The notes under the pieces are model-generated. The model was given only the letters and a program-made list of their open reading frames with translations. It was not told where the DNA came from and made no database searches. A stretch of 64,000 nucleotides of DNA from assembly GCA_947629795.1 (NCBI GenBank), contig CANRFC010000001.1:124001-188000 (forward strand), given 5' to 3'. This stretch comes from an uncultured Oscillospiraceae bacterium (GTDB taxonomy: Bacteria > Bacillota > Clostridia > Oscillospirales > Oscillospiraceae). Positions 43,201-55,200 of this stretch are shown here, in pieces. The first letter of the stretch is position 1. Each line of letters starts with the position of its first letter. The translations under genes and the position numbers were made by a program.

Positions 43201-46200
43201 AGCTGACCGTAGGTGTTGTCGCCCCAGGCGTAGAGGGTGCCGTTATCCAGGAGGGCCACGCTGTACTGGTCCCCGGCGGCCACGTCGATGACGTGCTCCA
43301 GGAAGCCCTTGCTCTTGAAGCCCTTGACCTGGACGGCGCCGTTATACTGCTTGGTGTCGTTCTGGCCCAGCTCGCCCCGGCTGAAGCTGCCGGCGGCGTA
43401 GACCTGGCCGCCCCGGGTCAGGGCCAGGACGTGGTCCTTGCCGGCGGCGATATCGATGATGTCGGTGAGCTCCACGGCATCTTCGCCCTCGCCCACGGCG
43501 AGCACGCCGCGGCCGGGCGTGGAGATGTCCTCGCCCAGGTCGTAGTAATCGAAGATGATATGGCCGTGCCGGTCGCAGCGCCAGATACGGTAGCGCCACT
43601 GGTCCTCGGGAACGTCGGGCTGCTCGGGATCATTCCAGTGGTTCACATCCACGGTCTTGGTCTTGCCGTCGCTCATCTCACGGTTATACCAGACGTCATA
43701 GGAGTCCTCATAGATGAGGGTGAAGGCCTCCTGGCCCACGGAGGGGCAGGTGGGGTCCATGGGGCAGTGGAGAGGCGTGATGGTGTCCAGAGGATCGTAG
43801 TGGAAGGTGGTGGTGGGGTAGTGGTTACAGCTGATGTTCAGGTAGCCGGTGAAGGTGGTGTACTCGCGGTTCTCCAGCTTGGTCCAGATGTAAACAGTGC
43901 CGCTCTGCCCACCAGCGGTGATGGGTCTTTCGATCATGTAAGCACCAGGTGCTGCAGAATTGAAACCGGGCTCCACCAGATAGGTGGTGCCATTGTACTC
44001 AAACTCCTGGGTAAGCTTGTGAATGACCTTTTGAGCCTGATCATCCATGATCTCGTAATAGTAGCACTTCTGCGGCTCACCATCGGGCTCACCATATGTG
44101 ACATTGAAGCTTACTGTGGTCTGCACAGGCTGGAACTGGGAGCCCGTGGCGGCCTGGGTCTCCCGGGTGATGTTGTGGCCGGTGGCGCTGGGAGTCTCGC
44201 AGATGGGGCAGGTCTCGGGGATGTCCATGAAGAGACCGCAGTTGTCGCCGGTGCTGTTGATGTAGTGGTAGCCGGGCCAGTAGTACCGATAGAGGGTCTC
44301 GTCGGCGTCGTGCTCGGCCTTCTCGGCTTCGGTCATGGTGAAGGTGGCGTTCACATCGTACTTGGTCTCGCCCTCATAGGTCTCGTAGCCGTCCCGGTCC
44401 AGGGACTTCACGCGGTACTCGAAGAGCTTGACCACATAGCCATCCTGAGTGGAGCCGGTGGGGATGCTCTCGGGAGGAAGCACGCCGTCTTCATTGAAGG
44501 GCACCACCTGGTAGGCGGTGGACCCGGTCTCGCCGGAGCGGAGCATGGCGGCCTTCTCGGGGCGCAGGGCAAGTTCCGCCTGGAGCTTCTCCTGGGCGGT
44601 GGGAATGTGGATGAAGTTGCTGGTCACGCCGGTGAGCAGGCCCACCACGATGACCTTGCCCTCGTCAGTGAGGAGCAGGCTGAACTCGTCGCCGGCCGCC
44701 ACGGCCTTGATGCGCTGGTAGGGGTTGCCGTCGGCATCCACCATCTGGACGGGGTAAGCGCGGTCCACGAAGGTGTTGTCGCCCAGCTGGGCCTCCTGGT
44801 TGCGGCCCCAGGCCCACACGGTACCGTCGGAGCGCAGAGCCACGGTATGACGGGAGCCCACAGCCACCTGAGGCGCGGTGGTGTACTCGTCGGACTTCTG
44901 CTTGACCACCACCCGGAGCAGCAGGGTACGGCCGGTCTCGGGGTGATAGATCTGGATAAAGGTCTCGCCATAGCGGCGCAGAGTCTCGTCGTCGTTGGCG
45001 TTGAAGACCACGGTGCCGTCGGAGGTGGCGTCCTGGTTCTGGTCGATGAGGCCGGCATCCAGGGAGAGGAACCGCAGGTCGCCGCTGCTGATCTCGCCCA
45101 CGGGGATGTGCTGGAGGAGGTTGAAGCCCTTGTTCCACACAAAGCTCATGGAGGCAAGGTCAAAGTACAGCTTCTCGTTCTCCACCAGGGTCACCTGGGG
45201 AGAGAGCAGCCGCACAGTGGTGTCGGAATCGGTGTGGCCCATGGCGATGATGGTCTCGTAGGAGAGGTCGCCCACCACCACGGGGTAGTTCCAGGCGTCG
45301 GTGGTAAAATCACCGAGCTGGCCGTAGGTATTATCGCCGGCAGCGAAGACAACGCCGTCGTCGTTCACGAGAAGCATGTGATTTTCGCCGATGGCGAAGG
45401 TCATCACGTCCCGCATATAGTCGTAGTCAGTTTGGGCGCCGACCACCTTGCCGTTCTCGTCACGGGGAACGGTGTTATCCTGGTCGATGGGGGTGCCGTT
45501 CTTGACGGCGGTCTCCCCGGCGCCGGGGCCATAGTTGCCGTGCTGGCCCATGGAATTGTCGCCCCAGGCAAGGGTCTTGACCTGCTTGAGGGGCTCCACC
45601 ACGCGGAGGTCCTGGACCTTGGTGAAGGTGGAGTTGAAGCCGGCAGCGATCTGCTGGCCGTAGTAGGGGTTGGCGGGATCGGTCTCACTGCCGCCGCCGA
45701 TGGTCAGGCCGTCGGGGTCGGTCATGAGGGTCGCCATGTCGGTATAGGTGGGGACCTCGACGGGCTCGGCAGGAGTCTCGCCGGCGGTCTCGTCCAGGGT
45801 CTCCACAGGGGGCTGCTCCGCTTCGGGAGCCTTCAGGGTGCCGATCTGGCCCTTGGAGTTGTCGCCCCAGGCGTAGATCTTGCCGTCCAGGCGCAGGACC
45901 ACCTGATGGTTCCAGCCGGCGGCCACAGCGACCACCTTGTTCATGCTGGAGTCCTTGGAGTCCCGGGGGTTGGTGCTCTCGCCCTGGCGGACTTTGACGA
46001 AGGAATAATGGTTATAAATGTCTCTGCTGTTCTGCTGGCCCAACTGGCCCTTGTCGTTGCGGCCAACGGTAAAGACGGTGCCGTTGGAGAGGAGGATGAT
46101 GGTATTGTCGCCGCCGGCGTCCACGCTGACGACCTCCTCCACATAGTTGGAGGTACTGGGGGCGGCGCCCTTGGCCATGCGGCGGGCGAAGGAGGACATG

Positions 46201-49200
46201 GTGGTCTTCCGGGCGTTGTAGCCCAGCTGACCGTAGGTGTTGTCGCCCCAGCTGTACAGGTAGCCGCTGACGCTGAGGGCCACGGCGTGATGGCTGCCAG
46301 CGGCCACGGCGATGATGCGGTCGGTCTCGGAGTAGACGTGGGTCTGGACGGTGTTGCCCACTTCCTCGTCGTACTGCTTGGTGACCACGGCAGTACCCAG
46401 GATCTCAGCCATGGCGGAGGTGCCGGCGATGACCCGGGCGGGCTGCCAGTTCACGACCTCCTCGGGCCGGGCGTTGCCGCGGCCGAGCTGGTTCATGTCG
46501 TTGTTGCCCCAGCTCCAGACCTGGCCCTGGTTATCCACAGCCAGGGAGAACTGGTCGCCGGCGGCAATGTATGTAAAGGTAAGTGCCTTGCCGTTTTCGT
46601 CCTTCAGATCCTTGAGGATCTGGACAGGGGCGGTAAGATAGGCGGTGCCGCCGTTCACATCGTTGCTGATGCCCAACTGGCCCTGGCTGTTGTCGCCCCA
46701 GGCCCAGACCTGGCCCATGGAGTCCAGCGCCAAGGAGTGGTTGGTGCCGGCGGCCACCATGGGCGCAGCCGCGATGGCGTCGGGGTCATCACTCCCCGCG
46801 CCGGCGTCGCGCTGGATGTGGCGCACCCAGACGGGCAGCACCATCATGTTGGTGCTGGCGGTCTCGGTGTTCTCTTCGCCTTCATTATAGTCAATGTAAA
46901 CGGAGGTCAGGCCCAGCTTATTGGGCTTGAGCACGACCTGAGCGCCCTCATCCCTGGTGGCGGTGAGGACGGAGGGGTCGCTGACGCCCACCGCCAGCGC
47001 ATCGGTGCTGGTGATGGTCACGTTCTCGTTGTCGTGGAGCAGGTTGAAGCCGGTACGGTGGCTGTTGATGACGTCCTTCAGGTCGAAGGACAGATACTGG
47101 CCCTCGTCCATGGAGAGCTGGGCGGGGTTATCGTAGCCCATGGGCCGGGTCTGAGAGTAGCTGTGGGACAGGGTATCGTCGGCGTTGTAGACCTCGTACT
47201 TGTCCAGCAGCAGGGTCTTGGAGTCGCCGTCGCCGGCCTGGACGTGGGTATAGGCGGTGTCGGTGGAACCGTTGCCCAACTGACCGTGGGAGTTGTCGCC
47301 CCAGTTCCAGACGTAGCCGTCATCCTTGAGGGCCGCGGCATGGGCGCCGCCCACGGCGATGCGGATGGCATCGGCAAAGTTCTGGTTTGCAGCATCGTCC
47401 TTATCCTCGCTGGCACCCCTGTCGATCAACATGGCAGAGGCACGGAAGGCGGTAAAAGTCGTGCTGTCATTGTAGTCTTCCTTCAGACCCAACTGGCCGT
47501 GGGCGTTGGAGCCCCAGGCGTAGACGCCGCCATCCTGAGCCAGGGCCAGGGAGCTGACGCCGCCGGCGGCCACGTCCACTGCGCCGACAAGGGAAGTCCC
47601 TTCAGGGTTGACCACCTGCACGGCTGCGGCCTCACGGCGCACGCTGGTCTTGGGGTCAACCAGCTCGTCGGCGGTGGGAGGCACCTCCACGTCCTCGGAG
47701 GGCTCCATGTCAGCGATATCAAAGGTATCCGTATAGGCCGCGTCGCTGCCCAGCTGGCCGTATCTGTCCGCGCCAAAGGACCACACCTGACCGCCGTCCA
47801 ACAGCAGCAGGGTGTGGTTTCCACCGGCGGAGATACCGACCACGTTGTTCATGTAGGAGATGGACTTGTTGTTCCGGAAGGCTGTAAACTCATTTGCCTT
47901 GTCAGCAGTGTTATACCCGCCGGCCACGATGCGGATGGGGGCGCGGTAGCTGAAGGTGCCGCCCACGTTCTCCTCGGCCAGGGAAGCCTCCAGGGTGTAG
48001 TCCAGATCGGTGCCGAGCTGGCCGTAGGTGTTGTCGCCCCAGGCATAGACCGCGCCGTCAGAGCGGAGAGCCACGGCGTGGCCCTCGCCGGCGGAGATGC
48101 GGATGATGTTGCTCAGGTAATAGCCCGCGCTGGCGCTCTGCCCTTCCACCACCTGGGTGGGAACGACAGTGTACTGATTGAAGGTGGGCGCGCTCTCGCA
48201 GGGTTTGCCGTTCTGCAGGGTATGCTCCCGGTCATCGTAGACGGCCAGGGCGGCCTGATAGTCCTCAAAGGTCCACTTGGCGCCGGAATAGGAGGGCTTG
48301 GCAAGCTCCCAGCTCTCATCGCGGATCAGGGTGGTCGGGACCGTCGGGTCGCTGCCATCAGCCCACTCGCCGCCCTGGACCTTGATGATGGGCTTGAAGC
48401 TGGCGACCTGCGTCTTCGCCAGGTCATAGAGACGGAGCGCGGTCAGATAGTCGTTATAGCTGGCCATTTCGCCGCCGATGTACTCGGGGACCTTCAGTGT
48501 GACCTCGAAGGTATCCTTATCAACGTAATACTCCAGCATGATATCTTGGTTGCCCTGGATCTTGATAAAGCTGGACTCGCCGCCGTTGACCAGATCGTAG
48601 AGGTACTTCTCATAGAGGAAGAGGCTGTCCAGATAGTAGGGCTTGGGCTGGGCGTCGATCTTGGGATCGGCCAGGTCGCCCAGCACGGAGGCACGGACAG
48701 AGTCAAAGCCCACTACGTCGCCCAGATAGCCGGTGCCGAGCTGGCCCTTGTCGTTGCGGCCCAGGCCCCAGACAGTGCCCCGGGCGGTGAGGAGCAAGGT
48801 AAAGCCCTTGCCGGCCGCCAGGCTGGTGACCTGACCCAGCACGCCGTCGGTGGAGATGACGTTGGCGTAGGGCAGATAGAGCACGGGGTCGGGTGCATTC
48901 TCGTCCTCTTCGTTGACCTTGGGAGGATAGGGCTCCACGCCCAGCTGGCCGGTGGTGTTGGAACCCCAGGCGTAGACCTTGCCGGTGCGGTCCACCGCCA
49001 CGGCGTGGTCATAGCCGGCGGCGATGGCCACGATGTCGGACAGGGCCACGCCGTTGACGTCCACGACCTTGACGGGGGCATCGCTGTAGACAGTGGTCAT
49101 ATCGTCGATACCCAACTGGCCCTGGCTGTTGTCGCCCCAGGTCCACACGGTACCGTCAGCCTTCAGAGCCACAGAGAAGCTGTTGCCCAGGGCGATGGCG

Positions 49201-52200
49201 GGAGTGGAACGGTAGACGTACTTGCCCGCATCGGTCTTGGAGTCCTCCACGTTGATGACGTGGACACTGAGCATGACGGAGCGCTTGGTCTCCTCATTAT
49301 AGATGCGGACCACGGCCTTGCCCACGGTCTCGCCGGCTGTCAAGGTATATCCGTTGACAGAGACCACGTTGGGGTTGGAACTGGTAATGGTGAAGTTGGC
49401 ACCTTTGTTGACAGCCAGCTCCTCCGCATTGACTACCACTTCGTTGCCATCTTCGTCCATTTCGGTCTCCTCGGTGGGCACAGTGAGGTAGGGCTGCGCC
49501 TTATCGCCAGCCACGGTGGTATTGATGTAGGTGATGCTGTCCTGCTTGTTGCCCCGCAGGCGGAAATCGGAGAGGTAGTCCTCGATGGTGCCGGTGATAT
49601 CCACGGTGTCGCCGGAGACCAGCTCGATCTCGCTGCCCAGCAGCAAGGTGGCCTGGGTGTACTCACCCACGACCATGGCCTGGGGCTCCCGGCCCTCCAC
49701 CTCGGTGAGGGTATGGGTAATGGAGGAGTCGGCGGCCTTGGGCTCGGCGCTCTGCGCAGCGGCTTCGGACTCGGGCTCGGTCTCGGGCGCGGAGGTCAGC
49801 TCCACCTCAGGCTCAGGCTCCTGCTGCTCTGTAAAGTCTTCCTGCTTGCCGCCCTCAGCCTGGACGTCAATGGGCTCATCCACGGAGAGGAGGGAGATCC
49901 CGCCGGCGGCTGCGCCCTTGTCAACGACCATAATATTGATAGTGACGGCCTTGTCGGTGGACAGTTCGCTAAGCCCGGCCACAGTTTGACCCTTGCTCGT
50001 AACATTTTCAGTAACCACGACAGAAGAGGTGTTGCCGGGCACACTCCCCTGGGTGCCAGAACTGGGACCGCTTCCGCCATAGACAACTGTCCAGGTATAA
50101 TCGTAAGCATGGCTGGGGTCGTCGGTCACAGCAGAGATGACCACGCCCAGATTCACAGGGCCGCCCACATCAGTATGAGCCTCATAGACCGGGACTCTGA
50201 TGCTGTCGAGGGGCACATCCTGGGTGGCATCGGCAGTCACCCTGACCACTTCGGTCCCGCTGTCCTTGGACTGATCATAGCTCTCGATGGTCAGGGTAGT
50301 GGTACCCACAAAGGGAATGGCCCCATGATTCTCCCCCATCACCGTCACGGAATAGTTGATGGTCATATACTTGAGGTTGGCCATCACCACGGCAGAGGTC
50401 TGCAGGGCGTCGGCCACAGCGCCGGGAACCTGCACTTCGTCAATATAGACGAAGTAGACGTCCTGAGGCACTTCGCCCACGTAGACGCCGCCGGCCTTGT
50501 GCTGAAGCCGATAGGAGGCCCAGACCACATCGCCGGTATTGGTGGCATCTGTACCACGCCCGGTGGCGCTCTGAACGGTGACATACCCATCTTCGGCATC
50601 GTTACGGTCGGCCCACTCCTGGCCGTCCAGGGTGAACTTCACCAACTCCTGCGGCCTGCTCTCCGCAGTGGAGGTGGCAGCCACTTCCAGCTTGGCGCCG
50701 GGCACAGTGACCTGGTAGACCATGGTCTGGTTATTGGCCGCGGCAACGCTCATGTGCAGATCCTCCATATTGGTGGGGGACCACTGGAAGGTGGGCTTAT
50801 AGAGGTTGTCAAATCTGGGGGCCCCGTAGGCCTTGAAAACCAGGGGCGCACCCTTGAGGACGGGCGTCCCGCTCTTCAAATAATACTTGTAGTCGTTGGG
50901 CGCCTTCGAGCCGACGGGCGCCTCCACGGCAGAGATCACGGTCTTGCCGTTCTCATCGGTGGTGGTCTTTCCGTAATAGGCACGCAGATAGGCCCAGGAA
51001 ACACCGCCGCTGGGGGTGATGCTGTAGTCCAGGGTGAAGTACTCCATCACCGTGCTCTCGCCGGAACCCACGTGCATGGTCATGCCGGTGTCGTAACCCT
51101 CAATGGAGTCGACCTCGCCCCGGCCTTCCTCGGCGGGGTCATCAGTGGTCTTCAGTGTCACGTCGCCGTCAATGATACGATAGACGCCGTTGGGCACCTT
51201 CTCCACAGAGAATGCGCCGTTGCTGCCCTCCTCCAGCTGGATGGCGATAAAGTCGCTGACCAGCCAAAGGGTCTTGCCGCTGTTGTTCCAGGCATTGTTG
51301 TCCTTGTAGAGAGTAAGCCCGGCATTCTCAACCGTGGGACCGGTAATGGTGCAGGTCAGGTCCAGCGTATCGTGGAGGCTCTCGATGGTATAGATGCCGT
51401 CCATCACCGGGGAGCCTTCGGTCCGGGCCACGGTGGTCACCACGGGCTCGTTCTTGCTGTTCTCCACAGCGTCGGACCAGCTGTACTTATAGTCGTCCAC
51501 CACGCCGTTGTGTCCGACGGCGCGGATGACCAGCTTCTTGTTGCCCCAGACGATGTCGCCGCTGCTGATGGACTCTTCCTGGCCGGGCATGCCGTAGGTG
51601 GCAATGAGTTCGCTGTCATTGCCGTCAAGATTTATGGGATTCAGTTCGAAGTTGACGGTGAAGAAGTCCACGATGACGGGCTCCCTCTCCTCAATGCCCT
51701 TGCTCACCACCACATCGGCGCCGGTGTCCTCCCAGAGGGCCTCCACTGTCTCGCCTTCGGTCTCGCCGCCGGAGGAGGTGATCTTGCGGGCCATGACGCT
51801 GTAGTTGCCGCCCTTCACGGCGTTGTTCCTGTAAAGGGTCCTGCCTTCACTGTCTTCCTCGGATACCCGGGTCAGCGCAAACTCGGTGGCCACGGGGGTG
51901 TTGAGGACCAGCTTGTAATCGTACTGCTGCTTGCTGTCGGGATAGGCCTCATGGTCCAGCTCGATGGCCACGGTCACCTCATGGTCCACATTGCCGCCGT
52001 AGTTGATCACGCCGGCCACATGGGGAATGTACGCCTCTTCAAAGCCCACATGAGCAGTGGCGGCGCGGTCCACCAGGGAGAACTCGCCCAACTGGCCGGT
52101 GGCGTTGGCACCCCAGCTGAAGACCTCACCCACATCGGTGAGCGCCAGGCCATACCCGCCGGCAGCAGCCACAGAAGTGATCACGCCCTTATTGCCATTG

Positions 52201-55200
52201 ACCGGGATCTCCTTCAAATCGCGGCTGATATTGTTCTTATAGCTGTCTTTGTTGACCTCCATCTCAGGATTGGTGCCCAGCTGGCTGTCGCTGTTGTAGC
52301 CGAAGGCATAGACCTTGTTCTCTGTAAGGTCATTCTCCTTGTCACCGTTTGCACGGAGGATCACGCTGAAGTACTGGCCGGCAGCCACATCGACAGCATC
52401 TTTGATCAGGTTGGAACTGCTTGTCTCACCGCTGTAAAGATCCGCGGCGAAGTTCATGTACTCTCTGTTCTCATACAAGGTATGGCCACACTGACCGTAG
52501 GTGTTGTCGCCCATGACACGCACCCGGCAGGCATCGCCCTCACCGCTGATGAGGATGGTGTGCCGCTCACCGGCAGCCACCTTGACAATGCCGGACACCG
52601 GGCTGTTGCTGTCGGCCAGCTTCGCTTCATCCGGTGTGAAGGTATAGAACAGAGGCAGGTTGGTGTCGGGATCGTTTTCGGTCTGGCGGCGATCATAGCC
52701 CAACTGGCCATAGGTGTTATCGCCCCAGCCCATCATGCTGGTGGCATCCGACATTATATCCCCGCCGGAGGTGTGGAACTTGCCCACCGCCAGAGAGTGG
52801 TAGGCGCCGGCGACCACAAAGTCGGCTCCGGAGAGGTACCGCTCCTGGGGATCCGTAGCGTTCAGGTCGTGCATCACCTGGCTGGGCTCGCTGCGGGTCA
52901 TGCCGGTGGCCGCCCGGTTATAGCCGCTGCCCAGCTGGCTGTGAGAGTTGTCGCCCCAGGTATAAATGAAACCGTCGCTGTTGCCCAGCAGGGCCATGGA
53001 GTGAGCGGCGCCGGCCGCCAGACTGGTGGCTCCGGTGAGATAGGTCACGCCCTCATTAAAGAGGATGCTGTTGCCGGCCTTGACCTGGACTGGGAAGGCA
53101 TATGCCTTGTCAGCATCCGCACCCTGGCCGATCTGGTCCTTGCTGTTGTCGCCCCAGGCATACACGCTGCCGTCACTGGTCCGTGCCAGCACGTGGTGGT
53201 AGCCGGCTGCGATCTCCTCAATAAGGTTGAGCCGCTTGGTCGTATTGTTCAGACCCTTTACAGGTGCAGGGTAGGTGGTGAAGGGAGTCTGGGAACCGGT
53301 GAAGCCGATGCCCAGCTGTCCATAGGAGTTGTCACCCCAGGACCACACGCTGCCGTCGGACTTCAGCGCCACAACAAAGCCATCGCCGGCCTTCACGGTA
53401 GGCGTGGTGAAGTTGTCGGCGTCCTTGACGGACAGCTGGAAGGAACCGCGGTAGGCGTCCTCATCCAGCTTCTCCGCAGCCAGGATCTCCTGGGCGCTGA
53501 GAGTGGTCAGGCCATACTTCGGAGCTTCTTCGTTGCTGGTGGGCATGATGTGAGCGTCGTTCAGCTTGGTCTCGGGAACGAACGCATTGTAGTCCTCCAC
53601 CAGGTCCACATCGGCGATGCCCTCATCCACGTTGAACTCAGACTTGTCATAGTCCACGCCGGTGACCCACTCGGGGGTAGGTTCGGTGCGGTCCCGCTCC
53701 ACCAGGTTGAAGCCCACGGTATAGAACCGCTGGATGCCCTCCCGGAAGACCACCACATCCTGGCGGTCGGTGATGGGAAGCACAGACATGAGCTTGCTCT
53801 CGGGGATGTACTCCGCCTGAGGAGCCAGAGCCTTATCGGCATCGGTGAGGGGCATGGAACCCAGGTGCTCGGCATAGCGGGCAGTGAGCAGACGCTCGGT
53901 CACGCCGGTATCGGGGTCCTCGTCGGTGGTATAGACCCAGACCTTGTTGAAGAGCAGTTCCTTACCGATGCCGGCACCCACCCGAACGGGAAGGGTCTGG
54001 TCCTTGTTCAGGTCCCCGGTAACTCCCATCTCCTGAATGGCAATGTCGGCGCCCAGCTCACGGGCGTAGTTATAGCCGGTGCCCATGACCGTGCCGTCTT
54101 CCAGCCAGTAGATGGTGTAACCAAAGCCGGCGGAAACTCCTACCACAGTGTTGTGAGAGTCCTTCTCCACGGTCGCGCCGGGAACGCTCTCATCAGGCTC
54201 GCTGCGCAGGATCTGGAGCGGGTTCAGCTGAAGCTTGTTCCCCGACTCGCTGCCCTGTCCAAGTTCGCCGTAGTTGTCATAGCCCCAACCATAGGCGTAA
54301 TACTTGGGCACCAGCTTGGTCGTCGGCTCAGGCTCGGCGGTCTCGGCCAGGAGGGAGATCCCTTCCTCCTCCATCAGGTCGCCCACGCTGGGTTCCGGCT
54401 CAAGGGGCTGCTCGTCTGTCCCCTCGGTCTCCTGCTTGCTCTGGTCCTCCTCTACCTTATTAGTATTCTCTTCCTTTTCGCCGGTCTCGGTCTCGGTCTT
54501 GTTCTCATCCTCGGTCTTGTTCTCGTCTTCGGTCTTGTTCTCGGTCACAGTCTTGTTCTCGTCCTCGGTGCTGTTTTCGTCCTCGGTCTTGTTCTCGGTC
54601 ACAGTCTTGTTCTCGTCCTCGGTGCTGTTTTCGTCCTCGGTCTTGTTCTCGGTCTCAGTCTTGTTTTCAGTCTCAGTCTTGTCTTCAGTCTCAGTGTTGC
54701 TTTCGGTCTCAGTCTTGTCTTCGGCCTCGGTCTTGTTCTCTGCTTCGGTCTCGGTGCTCTGGTCCTTCTTGATCTGCTCCATCAATGCGGCTTCCTCCGC
54801 CGCGGTCATGATCTCGCTGTCAAGGGAAACTGCTTGCGTGCCGATCTCAGTGGCAAGGAGCTCAAGATCCAGGTCCTGCCCCTCCACGGTCTCGTCCTCA
54901 GGCATGGCAACATCGCCGCCCTCGGACTGCTCCGAAGTCGACGTGCTGTTGTCCTCCTTCTGTTCCTCCTCGCCGGTCACACTCTGGGAGGGTCCAGCAG
55001 GAGTGGAGGGCTCCTCGGACTTGTCACCCTCAGGGACCTTGTCGGTCTCCTCGGGTACGGGCTCCTCGGTGACCTTGTCGGTCTCTTCGGGCGTAGGCTC
55101 CTCGGTGACCTTGTCGGTCTCCTCGGGCGTGGGCACCTCAGTGACCTCAGGGGTCTCCTCGGGCTTCACGCTCTCGGTGGCCGCGGGAGTCTCTTCGGGC

